Assembly: GCA_027028505.1 (NCBI GenBank)
Contig: JALVJE010000100.1
Coordinates: forward strand, 1 to 36,188
DNA: 36,188 nt
Direction: 5' to 3'
From: Bacteroidales bacterium
GTDB lineage: Bacteria; Bacteroidota; Bacteroidia; Bacteroidales; VadinHA17
Shown here: positions 26,216 through 35,685 of the stretch, piece after piece
Numbering within the stretch: the stretch's first letter is position 1
Layout: every line of letters starts with the position of its first letter
Made by a program: the position numbers and the translations under genes
Notes under the pieces: model-generated
The model's input: the letters and a program-made list of their open reading frames with translations, nothing else
Told to the model about the DNA's origin: nothing
The model's database searches: none

Positions 26216-27742
26216 TTATTTATTTTTCATACCCAGCATCGCCACCGCTTTTTGGGCATTTCCCGTGGCGAGGTAAAGGCTGGCAATGGCCAGGTAATAA
26301 TCATACAAGGATTTCAGGCGTTCCACCTCCGCCCCTTCGTACAGCAGACGGGCATCGATGACATCGGTCGATTTGGCCAGCCCTTCCCGGAACCTTTTCT
26401 CATTGATCTCGAGGTTCTTCCGCGCCAGTGCTACGGTAGGCTCCATCTTCAGGTAACGTTCCCGTTTGTTGACGACCTCTCTCCACGATTTGTCCACCAG
26501 CAGGTTGATCTGCTCATGGGCATATTTGTCGGCCAGGGCCACCTGGTCGGCCAGATACCGGGTAGCTTTCAGCTTGTTGTATTTCTCCAGGCCATGAAAG
26601 ATATTGAAATGGGCCTGGATCCCTACCACGAACGGAGGCAGGGTCACGGGATAATTGTTTCCGAAGGCATTGTACTGCCCCCAGGCAGCTATCTGTGGCA
26701 TGAACTCCGAACGTACCAGCGCATGCTTCTGTTCCACCATCAGTTTCTGCTGGTCGATCATATGGAAGATCGGCTGCTGTTGTACCGCCTCCTGTCGCAG
26801 TCCCGGCACATCGAGCGGCACCATCCGGAAAGCAAGGGTATCGGTCACCACCACCTCAACGGTATCGGGCAGACCCATGCTGGCTTTCAGGGCCAGGCGG
26901 GCCAGCTCCAGCTTGTTCTGGTCATCGATCATGTCCCTTTCGGCATTGGCCACGGCCACTTTGGCGCGCAACAGCTCATGGGAGGGGATCACCCCTATCT
27001 CTATGGCCCGTTGTGCATCCCGCTCATGACGCCGCATGCCTTCCACCACATTGCGACGCACCTGCACCACCTGCTGCAACAACACCACGCCGTAATACCG
27101 CTCGATGGTCTCACGCGTAACCTCATTGGAGACCTTCTGCAGCTCGGCCGTGGAATAGCCCAGTTCAGCCTCGGCAAAACGCTTGCCGGCAATGATCTTC
27201 CCTCCCATAAAAAGAGGTTGTGTGGCTACCACGTTCAGGTTGGGGTATTGCTGCTGGTCAATGGCAATATTATAGGCAGGCAGTTGTCCCATACGGGATA
27301 CGATACGCTGGTAGATCTGTTCCTGCGTCTCCTCTGACAGACCCAGTTCGTTGGCGATGTGAGCTCCGTAATAACCGAACATCTGGTCCACCGACTCTTT
27401 CATCTTGCTCATGTTCACCTCGGGGTTTTTGCTCAGGTAGGTGTATCCCCCCATCACATCCACCGACGGGAAATAATTCCCTTTGGAGGCTCTGCGCATC
27501 TGCTCTTTCTCGGCTACCGCCTGCCGGTAACGAAGGATAAGCGTGTTGTTGGCCATGGCACTGTCCACGGCAGCCTGCAAAGACAGCCGCACGGTCACAG
27601 GTGACTGGGCCGCCACCCTCCCGCCGGTCATGACAGCGATCCATAATACCAGGGAGATCAGGCCTGATACAAAAAAACATTCTCTCATTAGGGCAGACAC
27701 TCCTGCCCGGGATCCTGAATTATTCCTGTTCATCCGGTTCAT
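26216..27742 (-). CDS. TolC family outer-membrane efflux protein
   Basis: This is the trimeric outer-membrane channel of the exporter. It has up to 508 residues. Two outer-membrane-efflux repeats are visible: LSLQAAVDSAMANNTLILRY at the start of the first, then helical hairpins rich in Ala, Glu, Gln and Arg, and a second repeat after about residue 300. A signal peptide (FFVSGLISLVLWIAVMTGG, cleavage near VAAQ) is present. Three in-frame ATGs are possible: 27742 and 27733, both inside the end of the kinase gene, and 27688, which gives a more compact signal peptide and has an AGGAG 11 bases upstream. The first start overlaps the kinase gene by 23 bases. It probably heads the transport part of a five-gene operon. 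Confidence 0.9.
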   Translation of the reverse strand: MNRMNRNNSGSRAGVSALMRECFFVSGLISLVLWIAVMTGGRVAAQSPVTVRLSLQAAVDSAMANNTLILRYRQAVAEKEQMRRASKGNYFPSVDVMGGYTYLSKNPEVNMSKMKESVDQMFGYYGAHIANELGLSEETQEQIYQRIVSRMGQLPAYNIAIDQQQYPNLNVVATQPLFMGGKIIAGKRFAEAELGYSTAELQKVSNEVTRETIERYYGVVLLQQVVQVRRNVVEGMRRHERDAQRAIEIGVIPSHELLRAKVAVANAERDMIDDQNKLELARLALKASMGLPDTVEVVVTDTLAFRMVPLDVPGLRQEAVQQQPIFHMIDQQKLMVEQKHALVRSEFMPQIAAWGQYNAFGNNYPVTLPPFVVGIQAHFNIFHGLEKYNKLKATRYLADQVALADKYAHEQINLLVDKSWREVVNKRERYLKMEPTVALARKNLEINEKRFREGLAKSTDVIDARLLYEGAEVERLKSLYDYYLAIASLYLATGNAQKAVAMLGMKNK

Positions 27743-30700
27743 CTTTTTTTCTTTTCACGATCTGCAGATACAGGCGCACGACCGTACCGGCCGGCCGCCC
27801 GTCTTCATACAGATCTTCGTACTCGATCCTGTTGATCTTCGTATCGTTTTTCAGGTTCAGGTATTCCAGTCTTTTCTGTAACAGCCCGACCCCCCTGCTC
27901 TGATGATCCTTACGTGCTTTTTCTCCGGCCATCTTCCGGCCTATTCCGTTGTCACGCACCGTGATCAGCAAATGGTCAACCTCCTCCACAATACGTATCT
28001 CTATCTCACCTCCCTCTTTTCTGGGCAGGATGCCATGCTTTATACTGTTTTCGATAAGTGGTTGGATCAGCATGGGAGGGATCATGAGGCGCTCGGTATC
28101 CTCGACGGCCACAACAAAATCGATCATCACCTTGTCTCCCAGGCGGAAACGCTCCACCCCCGTATATCTCTGCAAAAAAGCGATCTCGCGTGACAGGGGG
28201 ATATAGTCCTTCATCACATTTTCCAGGTTTTCCCGGATCACCAGCGACAGATCACCGATGAAATCCAGGGTCTCTTCCCGGCTCCGGGTCAGCACCGCAC
28301 TCTGGATGGTACTGAGCGCGTTGAAGATAAAATGGGGATTCATCTGCATCTGCAGGGCTTTCACCTGCAGCTCGGCGCTCTCCCGTATCATCCGGTTTCT
28401 TTCTTCCTCCCGCCGGTGAAGATACTCAAACCGGTGCTTGACAAGGAAAAATACCCCCAACAGTAAAAACGTCAGCATCCCCGCAATGAACCACCACCGG
28501 TTGACATAAGGTGAAAGGATCTCAAAAGCCACTGCCTTCCGGTACACCTCATCCCTTTCCAGGTCCTTGGCTTCCATAATGATATGATACTTCCCGGGCT
28601 TCAGGTAAGGCAGACTCACTACATTCGTACCGGTCCAGGCCCCTTTATTAAGCCGGTAACGATAGATCACATTCTTGTCTGTAGGATATTTGAGCAGGTA
28701 ATAGGTCATACTGATATTGCGCGTGCGGGAGGAGAATACTTTATGATCCAGTGATCTTACCGGCTGTCTTCCCCCCTCAACCACAAGATCCCGCATGCGC
28801 AACTCCGCCAGACCTTTTCGTTTTACGGGCCGGCCGATACGTATCAGCCTTTTCCCGTTATGTACAAAAAGATAACCTCTTCCGGCTTTTACCGGGTCAC
28901 TGGTGGAGATATCCAGATAACCATTATAACGGTTATACAACCACAATGTCTTTATATCCCCTTGTCGCAACTCCTCTTCCGGCACAATGTTCAACCCTTT
29001 GTTGGTACCCAGATAAAGATATCCGTTGTTGAAAAGCAACCATTTATAGCTCTCACCAATGATCTCCGAATTGTAATGGTTGATCTTTCTTTTCACCACC
29101 AGAGAGTCTTCAAAGCCGACCTGAAAAAGGTTGCCGTCGAGGGAGATCACCCAGGCATCCCCTTGCGAGTCAATATCTATCCCGGCAATGAAATTGTCAA
29201 TAACCGAGTTATTCCTGTTCAGTTGATAGAACTTATGATCCTTTACAGCATATATCCCGTTAAAATAGGAAGGCATATAACAGATGTCTCCAACCTGCCG
29301 TATATCCAGGACATCCTTAATGCCTCCCGTCTCTTTCCCGATGATCTTCTCACCTTTTGGGAGGTCATGCACGTCGGGATAATAAACCATGGGCCTGTAA
29401 TCCCGGATATAACAGGCTCCCCGGCCACATGTAACGAAACGTCCTTTGGCAAAGGGCAGATAGGTCTTCAGGTCGGGAATACTCACCGATCCTCTGTTGG
29501 TCCCGATAAAGATACGCCCCCTATCAATAATGAAATAACGGTAATTCACCGGATTGTCCGAAATGATCTCAAAAGGGTCTGCACCAATACGGGCACAATA
29601 ATTTTTGCTCTCCCTCCTTACCACAGCATCGATCTGTCTCCTGGTCAGGAGGGGTACGGTTTTATCTCCCCTGAGCATAAAAAGCCCCTCTTTCTTCAGC
29701 ACAAAGAGGGTATCATGCCGGCTCGCCAGATCGATGATCTCCCCCTCCTCAGGAGCATAATAGGAAAAAGGCGTATTGACCATCGCCTTCACGCCATTGG
29801 TGGTGCCGGCCCATACGATCTTGCGCAAAGTGTCATAACAAAAAGTGAAGATCTGGTCTGACCGGAGCATCCATGGTGCATCCGTAAAATATCTTTCCCG
29901 GATATTAAAGAATTTGGTGTTATCTGCATAATCGGAGATCCTGAATCCGCCGGTCATGATCCATTCCCGGGGAAGTGTCACCATATCCCACGGGAGGAAT
30001 CCCTGGGGGGCTTTCGCAATGATCTCCCCTCCCGCGTCATTGAGGGAGCAGGCATAAAATTCATTGTAATGATTGGCATAGGCCGTATCTCCCGCAAAGG
30101 TAAGGGCAAAAAGGGTGACATCTTTGATCAGGGGGACCATTCCGGAGCGTTCCAGGCTGTCCGGATCGGTCTTCAGTTCATACAGACCCGAAGCATAACC
30201 GTGCACCGTAAAATAAATATGCCCCTTGTATTTCTTCAGGGAAATAATGGATGATTTTTTATGCTCCGGGGAATAGGGATAACGCATGCGGTGGAAGACG
30301 GAATCCCTGAAAAGGTAGATCCCGTAATCCGTACCCACCACTACGCTCCTGCTTTTTTCATCATACAGGAGCTTGCGGATGGTGTTCCTGACATGTTTGT
30401 CCGGTATATACCAGGTATCCGTGACCCGTCCGCCGCTGATCCTGCTAAGTCCACCCACATAACAACCTGCATATACCCTGTTCTGATCATCCACAGCCAG
30501 CCCCCATACCCTGCTGCCGGCCAGCCCGTCGCTCTTACGGTAACAGACAAAACGGTCGCCGTCATAGGCTGAGAGCCCGTTGTTGGTGCCGATCCACAAA
30601 ATGTCCCGGTTGTCCAGTTTGATCTCCCGCACCTCATCATTACACAACCCGTCGTTCTCGTCCAGACAAATGACAGGTTTCTCCTGCGCCCCGGCAGGGA

Positions 30701-30746
30701 AAAGCAGCAGAAAGAAGATCAACGGGAACAAAAAGAGTCTGATCAC
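27720..30746 (-). CDS. Reg_prop/Y_Y_Y periplasmic-propeller sensor histidine kinase (LytS-type)
   Basis: This is a membrane sensor kinase of about 1,008 residues. A signal peptide (IRLFLFPLIFFLLLFPAGAQ) leads into a periplasmic region of two-component-regulator propeller repeats (IWIGTNNGLSAYDG-like units, residues about 40-650). A Y_Y_Y domain follows, then one membrane helix (WFIAGMLTFLLLGVFFLV). A cytoplasmic His_kinase domain comes next, with LQMQMNPHFIFNALS (His805), and an HATPase domain (DNGIGRK, GVGLLQKRLE). No ATG lies near the start. A GTG at 30746 gives the neatest signal peptide; a TTG at 30782 adds 12 residues. Its stop lies inside the beginning of the TolC gene. The usual LytTR response regulator is not adjacent. 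Related kinases sense sugars or envelope signals. Confidence 0.9.
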   Translation of the reverse strand: MIRLFLFPLIFFLLLFPAGAQEKPVICLDENDGLCNDEVREIKLDNRDILWIGTNNGLSAYDGDRFVCYRKSDGLAGSRVWGLAVDDQNRVYAGCYVGGLSRISGGRVTDTWYIPDKHVRNTIRKLLYDEKSRSVVVGTDYGIYLFRDSVFHRMRYPYSPEHKKSSIISLKKYKGHIYFTVHGYASGLYELKTDPDSLERSGMVPLIKDVTLFALTFAGDTAYANHYNEFYACSLNDAGGEIIAKAPQGFLPWDMVTLPREWIMTGGFRISDYADNTKFFNIRERYFTDAPWMLRSDQIFTFCYDTLRKIVWAGTTNGVKAMVNTPFSYYAPEEGEIIDLASRHDTLFVLKKEGLFMLRGDKTVPLLTRRQIDAVVRRESKNYCARIGADPFEIISDNPVNYRYFIIDRGRIFIGTNRGSVSIPDLKTYLPFAKGRFVTCGRGACYIRDYRPMVYYPDVHDLPKGEKIIGKETGGIKDVLDIRQVGDICYMPSYFNGIYAVKDHKFYQLNRNNSVIDNFIAGIDIDSQGDAWVISLDGNLFQVGFEDSLVVKRKINHYNSEIIGESYKWLLFNNGYLYLGTNKGLNIVPEEELRQGDIKTLWLYNRYNGYLDISTSDPVKAGRGYLFVHNGKRLIRIGRPVKRKGLAELRMRDLVVEGGRQPVRSLDHKVFSSRTRNISMTYYLLKYPTDKNVIYRYRLNKGAWTGTNVVSLPYLKPGKYHIIMEAKDLERDEVYRKAVAFEILSPYVNRWWFIAGMLTFLLLGVFFLVKHRFEYLHRREEERNRMIRESAELQVKALQMQMNPHFIFNALSTIQSAVLTRSREETLDFIGDLSLVIRENLENVMKDYIPLSREIAFLQRYTGVERFRLGDKVMIDFVVAVEDTERLMIPPMLIQPLIENSIKHGILPRKEGGEIEIRIVEEVDHLLITVRDNGIGRKMAGEKARKDHQSRGVGLLQKRLEYLNLKNDTKINRIEYEDLYEDGRPAGTVVRLYLQIVKRKKDEPDEQE

Positions 30747-30862
30747 AGAAAAATTTTCTTTGTTGTCGAACAAATAAACCAATCAAAAATGATATCCCGG
30801 AGGCCGTTCCGGAAAAAGATCATGAACCTTCTCCGGCATGACATATATAATAAATGAACCGG

Positions 30863-33055
30863 TCAGTTACCCATTTCCGAGAAGAACTTGATCCGCATCA
30901 GGCGTATATCCTCCTCCGTGTACTCATCTTCTCCGAGGGCCTCCAGCGCAGCTTCCACCGATTCATCTTCGGCCTCTTCCCGGAAATAATCAAATACCTC
31001 TTCCTGATGTTCTTCATCCATCACCTCATCGATATAATAATCCAGGTTCAGGCGTGTTCCGGAATGGACGATCGACTCGATCTCGTTGAGCAGTTCATTC
31101 ATCTCCAGGTTCTTGGCACTGGCAATATCATCCAGAGAGATCTTACGGTCGATACTTTGTATGATATAGACCTTGAGCCCCGACTTATTGACGATCGATT
31201 TCACGACCATCTCTGAGGGACGTATGATCTCCTTCTCCTCCACATATTTTTTGATCACGTCAACGAACTCCCTGCCGTAACGCATCGCTTTCCCCTGGCC
31301 AACCCCTGTGATGTTCTTCAGTTCCTCCAGGGAGACCGGGTACTGTATGGCCATATCCTCGAGCGAAGGATCCTGGAAGATCACAAAAGGAGGAAGGTTT
31401 TTCCGGCGGGCTATGTCACGCCGCAGGTCTTTCAGGATGCTTAGCAGCTCATCGTCGACGGCAGCCGTTTTCCCCGAGGCGGCAGCATTGTCCTCATCGA
31501 TAGACTCATAGTCATGATCTTCCACGAGCATGAAAGAGGAGGGATGCTCCAGGAATTCATGCCCTTTCTTCGTCACTTTCAGCAGACCGTAGTTCTCGAT
31601 CTCTTTCTCGATGAGATAAGCTACCAGCATCTGCCGCAGGACGGCGCCCCAGAATTTCTCATCTTTTTCTTTCCCCAGGCCAAAGACATCGAGCAGATGA
31701 TGCCTGTAGGATTTAACCCCCGAGGTGGCCCGTCCGCTCAGGATGTTGGCCACATGATCGGCTTTGAACTTTTCATTGACGGCAAGGATGACCTTCAGCG
31801 CCTTGACCACATAGTCCTTCCCTTCGAACTGCTTTTTCGGGTGGGTACAATTATCGCACGTGCCACAATTCTCCTCCTGGTAATCCTCCCCGAAATAGTG
31901 CAGGAGCATTTTCCTGCGGCATACGGCTGATTCTGCATAGGCGGTGGTCTCCAGCAACAACTGTTTGCCGATCTCCTGCTCGGCCACCGGCTTGCCCTGC
32001 ATGAACTTCTCCAGTTTCTGGATGTCCTTGTAACTGTAAAAAGCGATGCACCGGCCCTCTCCGCCATCCCGTCCTGCCCGGCCGGTCTCCTGGTAATAAC
32101 CTTCCAGGCTTTTGGGAATATCATAATGAATGACAAAACGCACATCGGGTTTGTCGATACCCATGCCAAAAGCGATGGTGGCCACGATCACATCCACCTC
32201 TTCCATCAGGAACTTATCCTGGTTCTCCGAGCGGGTGGCCGAATCCATGCCGGCATGATAAGGCAGGGCCTTGATACCGTTCACCTGCAGGGTCTCGGCC
32301 AGCTCTTCCACCTTCTTACGGCTCAGGCAATAGATAATGCCCGATTTCCCCGTGTTGGCCTTGATATATTTGATGATCTCACGGGTGGCATTCACTTTCG
32401 GCCGCACCTCATAATAAAGGTTGGGCCGGTTGAACGACGACTTGAAGACATTGGCATCGAGGATGCCCAGGTTCTTCAGGATATCATGCTGTACTTTGGG
32501 TGTAGCCGTAGCCGTCAGAGCAATTACCGGTGCCCGGCCGATCTTTTCGATGATAGGCCGTATGCGCCGGTACTCCGGCCGGAAATCATGTCCCCATTCC
32601 GAGATACAGTGCGCCTCATCCACGGCATAAAAAGAGATGTTGATCTGCTTGAGGAACTCCACGTTATCCTCACGCGTCAGCGACTCGGGCGCCACATACA
32701 GTAACTTCGTCCGCTGGGCCAGGACATCCTCCTTAACCTGCTGGATCGCCGCCTTCGACAACGACGAGTTCAGGAAATGGGCAATGCCATCCTCCGTACT
32801 GACAAAGTTACGCATGGCATCCACCTGGTTCTTCATCAAAGCTATCAACGGCGAGATAACTATGGCCGTACCCGGCAGGATCAACGATGGTAATTGGTAA
32901 CACAGGGATTTACCTCCCCCCGTCGGCATCAATACGAACGTGTCCCTTCCGTCCAGGAGGTTGCGTATGATCACCTCCTGATTTCCCTTAAACGTGTCAA
33001 AGCCGAAGTATTTCTTCAAATACTCCGACAATGAGATCTCAGCACTCACATTCAT
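30863..33055 (-). CDS. recQ: ATP-dependent DNA helicase RecQ
   Basis: RecQ is a 3'-5' DNA helicase that acts in recombination repair and at stalled forks. It has 730 residues, normal for Bacteroidota. Walker A PTGGGKS is at residues 44-50. The DEAH box and aromatic loop are in AVDEAHCISEWGHDFRPEY, and helicase motif VI reads YYQETGRAGRDG. The zinc-binding RQC part has four cysteines (CRRKMLLHYF...CGTCDNC). An HRDC domain (about 540-620) and a C-terminal helical domain of about 100 residues, common in this phylum, follow. It is divergently transcribed from tatC across a 173-base AT-rich gap. The kinase gene follows its stop after about 115 bases without a clear terminator. Confidence 0.97.
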   Translation of the reverse strand: MNVSAEISLSEYLKKYFGFDTFKGNQEVIIRNLLDGRDTFVLMPTGGGKSLCYQLPSLILPGTAIVISPLIALMKNQVDAMRNFVSTEDGIAHFLNSSLSKAAIQQVKEDVLAQRTKLLYVAPESLTREDNVEFLKQINISFYAVDEAHCISEWGHDFRPEYRRIRPIIEKIGRAPVIALTATATPKVQHDILKNLGILDANVFKSSFNRPNLYYEVRPKVNATREIIKYIKANTGKSGIIYCLSRKKVEELAETLQVNGIKALPYHAGMDSATRSENQDKFLMEEVDVIVATIAFGMGIDKPDVRFVIHYDIPKSLEGYYQETGRAGRDGGEGRCIAFYSYKDIQKLEKFMQGKPVAEQEIGKQLLLETTAYAESAVCRRKMLLHYFGEDYQEENCGTCDNCTHPKKQFEGKDYVVKALKVILAVNEKFKADHVANILSGRATSGVKSYRHHLLDVFGLGKEKDEKFWGAVLRQMLVAYLIEKEIENYGLLKVTKKGHEFLEHPSSFMLVEDHDYESIDEDNAAASGKTAAVDDELLSILKDLRRDIARRKNLPPFVIFQDPSLEDMAIQYPVSLEELKNITGVGQGKAMRYGREFVDVIKKYVEEKEIIRPSEMVVKSIVNKSGLKVYIIQSIDRKISLDDIASAKNLEMNELLNEIESIVHSGTRLNLDYYIDEVMDEEHQEEVFDYFREEAEDESVEAALEALGEDEYTEEDIRLMRIKFFSEMGN

Positions 33056-33094
33056 TTTTCTCTCTCAGATTTTTCCTTATAGCCAAAAAGCCTG

Positions 33095-33102
33095 CAAAAA
33101 TA
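33095..33102 (-). promoter_or_regulatory. Predicted -7 box of recQ
   Basis: TATTTTTG on the minus strand matches TAnnTTTG exactly, about 40 bases before the recQ start codon. A TTTAAG about 19 bases upstream is a poor -33 match. The rest of the divergent gap (33056-33228) is AT-rich; I see no equally good box for tatC, whose start is preceded by a clear GGGAG ribosome site. Confidence 0.45.
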
Positions 33103-33228
33103 ACAATTTCTTTCACTTAAACTTTTTAAATATACTAATATACAAGTTATTTTCAAATATGTAAAACTTAATTATAAGAAGTTTCTTTTATTTGTATTCT
33201 GAAACACGAACACCGGCGGGAGCAAAAA

Positions 33229-34314
33229 ATGGCAAAAAAAAGAAAGAAAAATCCGGATGAGATGTCTTTTCTGGAGCACCTGGAAGAGTTGCGGTGGCAT
33301 CTCATCCGTGCTTCCCTGGCCGTTTTTGCCATGGCGATCATTGCTTTTATCTATCACAATATCATCTTTGACAAGATCATCCTGGCCCCCAAAGACCCTT
33401 CTTTCTTCACCAACAGGATGCTTTGCCGTCTGGGGGACCTGGTCAATGTCGCCAAGTTGTGCATCAACAGCAAGCCGCTGGAGATCATCAATATCAGCAT
33501 GGCAGGACAGTTCACCACCCACATCGTCGTCTCCCTGCTGGCCGGCCTTATTGTTGCTTTCCCTTATGTTTTCTGGGAGTTCTGGCGTTTCATGCGCCCT
33601 GCTCTTTACGACAAGGAACGGAAGTACGCCCGGGGCGCCGTGGTGTACAGCTCCCTGCTCTTCCTGCTGGGGATCCTTTTCGGCTTTTTTATCATCGCTC
33701 CCCTCTCGGTCAACTTCCTGGGGTCTTACTCGGTCAGCCAGGAAGTGGTCAACCGCATCAACCTGCGTTCCTATATCTCTACCGTCACCACGGTAACCCT
33801 GGCAGGGGGGATCACTTTTGAGCTGCCGGTGGTCGTCTATTTTCTTACCAAGGCAGGACTGATCACTCCTGATTTCCTGCGCCGCTACCGGAAGCACGCC
33901 GTAGTGATCATCCTCGTTCTGGCTGCGATCATCACCCCGCCGGATGTCTTCAGCCAGGTACTTGTGTTCATCCCTCTGATCATTCTGTACGAGGTGAGCA
34001 TCTGGATCTCAGCCCGCATCAAGAAAAAACAGGATGCCGAGTTCGGGATCGATGATGAGCCGGAACCACCCTCCCCTCCCAAACCGGATCCGGAACCGGA
34101 ACCGGAACCCGACGGCCCCGTCGAAGGAAAAACTACAAGTGAAGAGGCCGGAGAAGAGGAACCTTCCTCCCCCTACGGAGCAGAAATGACCGGCGAAGGG
34201 GCGTATGATGAGGCAGAGGAGGGAGCAGAAGAAGAAAAAAAACAGGAAGAGGAAAAGGATACAGAAAAGAAGGAGGAAAAGAAAAAGCCTCCGGAGGATC
34301 AGGACAATGAATAA
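33229..34314 (+). CDS. tatC: Sec-independent translocase protein TatC with long acidic tail
   Basis: TatC is the twin-arginine signal-peptide receptor in the inner membrane. It has 361 residues, about 90-100 more than usual. The core (1 to about 268) has six membrane helices and the N-terminal SFLEHLEELRWHLIRA motif. After IKKKQDAEFG the protein continues as a disordered tail of about 90 residues made mostly of Glu, Asp, Pro and Lys, including a PEPEPEP run. Such tails occur in some Bacteroidota TatC but length varies. The start ATG has a good GGGAG site 6 bases upstream. It is followed by lptB after 15 bases. The likely partner, tatA, lies 18 kb away on the other strand. Confidence 0.96.
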   Translation: MAKKRKKNPDEMSFLEHLEELRWHLIRASLAVFAMAIIAFIYHNIIFDKIILAPKDPSFFTNRMLCRLGDLVNVAKLCINSKPLEIINISMAGQFTTHIVVSLLAGLIVAFPYVFWEFWRFMRPALYDKERKYARGAVVYSSLLFLLGILFGFFIIAPLSVNFLGSYSVSQEVVNRINLRSYISTVTTVTLAGGITFELPVVVYFLTKAGLITPDFLRRYRKHAVVIILVLAAIITPPDVFSQVLVFIPLIILYEVSIWISARIKKKQDAEFGIDDEPEPPSPPKPDPEPEPEPDGPVEGKTTSEEAGEEEPSSPYGAEMTGEGAYDEAEEGAEEEKKQEEEKDTEKKEEKKKPPEDQDNE

Positions 34315-34329
34315 GTAAAGATCACACCT

Positions 34330-35061
34330 ATGAAACTTTGGACCGTTGATCTGGTAAAAAAATACAGGAAACGCACCGTCGTCGACCATGTCTCCATTGA
34401 ACTGGAGCAGGGGGAGATCGTCGGGCTTCTGGGACCCAACGGCGCCGGCAAGACCACCACCTTCTATATGATCGTCGGGCTCATACGTCCTTTGTCGGGC
34501 CGCATCTTCCTGGACGATATGGAGATCACCTCCCTGCCTGTTTACAAACGTGCCCGCCTGGGCATAGGGTACCTCGCTCAGGAAGCTTCTGTCTTCCGGG
34601 GTCTGAGCGTGGAAGATAATATCCTCTCGGTAATGGAGATGTCCAATATGGGAAAAGAAGAACGGTACAAGCGCCTGGAGGAACTGATCGGTGAGTTCGG
34701 TCTGGAGAAGATACGCAAAAACAAAGGCAACCAGCTCTCCGGAGGAGAACGCCGCCGTACCGAGATCGCCCGTGCCCTCGCCCTCAAACCCCGTTTCATT
34801 CTCCTCGATGAGCCTTTTGCCGGCGTCGACCCCATCGCTGTCGAAGATATCCAGGAGATCGTGGCCCACCTGAAAGACAAGAATATCGGGATCCTCATCA
34901 CCGACCACAATGTACATGAGACCCTCTCTATCACCGACCGGGCTTACCTCCTCTACGAAGGAAAGATCATGAAAGCCGGCACCGCCCATGAGCTGGCCGA
35001 AGATGAACACGTGAGAAGGGTCTACCTGGGCAAGAACTTTGAACTCAGAAGAAACAACTAA
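34330..35061 (+). CDS. lptB: LPS export ABC transporter ATP-binding protein LptB
   Basis: LptB is the cytoplasmic ATPase that powers LptFG extraction of lipopolysaccharide from the inner membrane. It has 243 residues. Walker [10 protein letters not shown] is at 35-43. The LptB-type [19 protein letters not shown] contains the Q-loop, the ABC signature is [15 protein letters not shown], and Walker B is [13 protein letters not shown]. The switch histidine is in ITDHNVHE. It lies 15 bases after tatC and 12 bases before the DUF4870 gene, so the three are probably one operon. It is not a likely ATPase for the exporter at 22864-27742, because its motifs are specific to the Lpt group, but this cannot be excluded. 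Confidence 0.95.
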   Translation: MKLWTVDLVKKYRKRTVVDHVSIELEQGEIVGLLGPNGAGKTTTFYMIVGLIRPLSGRIFLDDMEITSLPVYKRARLGIGYLAQEASVFRGLSVEDNILSVMEMSNMGKEERYKRLEELIGEFGLEKIRKNKGNQLSGGERRRTEIARALALKPRFILLDEPFAGVDPIAVEDIQEIVAHLKDKNIGILITDHNVHETLSITDRAYLLYEGKIMKAGTAHELAEDEHVRRVYLGKNFELRRNN

Positions 35062-35073
35062 ATTTTACCTGTC

Positions 35074-35466
35074 ATGGAAGTCCTCGATCCGCAACCCCCG
35101 CCTGTCACTCCCACAGGGAAAAAACCCTGGGGCATGGAGATGAACACATTCCTGCTTCTTTTACATCTGAGCCAGCTGGCCGGGTTCATTATCCCGTACG
35201 CCGGGCTCGTGCTGCCACTGGTCATGTGGCTTACCAACAAAGATGATTTTCCCGAGGTGGACCGCCACGGCAAGATGATCGTCAACTGGATGATCAGCCT
35301 GACGATCTATCTCATCGGCGCCTCCGTCCTGATGCTGCTGCTGATCGGTATCCCCCTGCTGATCATCCTGGGCCTGCTGGCCCTCATCTTCCCGATCATC
35401 GGCGGGGTCAACGCCAATAACGGGATACTGTGGCGTTACCCCCTCAGCATAGAATTTCTGAAGTAG
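35074..35466 (+). CDS. DUF4870 domain membrane protein
   Basis: This is a small inner-membrane protein of 130 residues in the DUF4870 (Tic20-like) group. After a proline-rich N-terminus there are three hydrophobic helices: NTFLLLLHLSQLAGFIIPYA-type, MISLTIYLIGASVLMLLLIG and LLIILGLLALIFPIIGGV. The conserved LVMWLTNKDDFPEVDRHGKM loop before helix two and the final YPLSIEFLK are typical. Function is unknown. It follows lptB after 12 bases and probably ends that operon; no clear terminator hairpin follows. Confidence 0.85.
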   Translation: MEVLDPQPPPVTPTGKKPWGMEMNTFLLLLHLSQLAGFIIPYAGLVLPLVMWLTNKDDFPEVDRHGKMIVNWMISLTIYLIGASVLMLLLIGIPLLIILGLLALIFPIIGGVNANNGILWRYPLSIEFLK

Positions 35467-35566
35467 CCAGCACCTGCAATTCGGATTTCGCTTTAATTAG
35501 TATGGAGTGCCTGGAGGTTGGAGTTTGGAGTTGATGGCTAAGGACCCTTCATCTCAAGAACGATCA

Positions 35567-35587
35567 AGACGCACAGGATGCGCGTCT
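35567..35587. repeat. AGACGC/GCGTCT palindrome
   Basis: AGACGC (35567-35572) and GCGTCT (35582-35587) are perfect arms around a 9-base loop, and the right arm continues as GCGTCTCTAC. It lies in the 218-base gap between DUF4870 and the propeller gene, next to tract D. The left part of the gap also has a run of TTGGAG-like words (35515-35535). Confidence 0.5.
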
Positions 35588-35685
35588 CTACTCATTTCTC
35601 ATAGCTCATTGCTCTATGCTCTAAGCCCTACGCCCTACGCACTTTCCCCACTCTTCGACTTTTCCCACTTTTAGACTCTTCGACC
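35585..35685. repeat. Pyrimidine-rich low-complexity tract, copy D
   Basis: The plus strand reads CTCATTGCTCTATGCTC, CCCTACGCCCTACGCAC, CACTCTTCGACTTTTCCC and ACTTTTAGACTCTTCGACC. It ends exactly at the stop codon of the minus-strand propeller gene, so on that gene's strand the purine-rich repeat begins right after the stop. No other gene is visible in 35467-35684. Confidence 0.75.

Noticed and set aside
30783..30862. A terminator between recQ and the kinase gene
   Set aside because: Only a 5-bp CCGGA/TCCGG stem with no directly following T-run is present; too weak to call.
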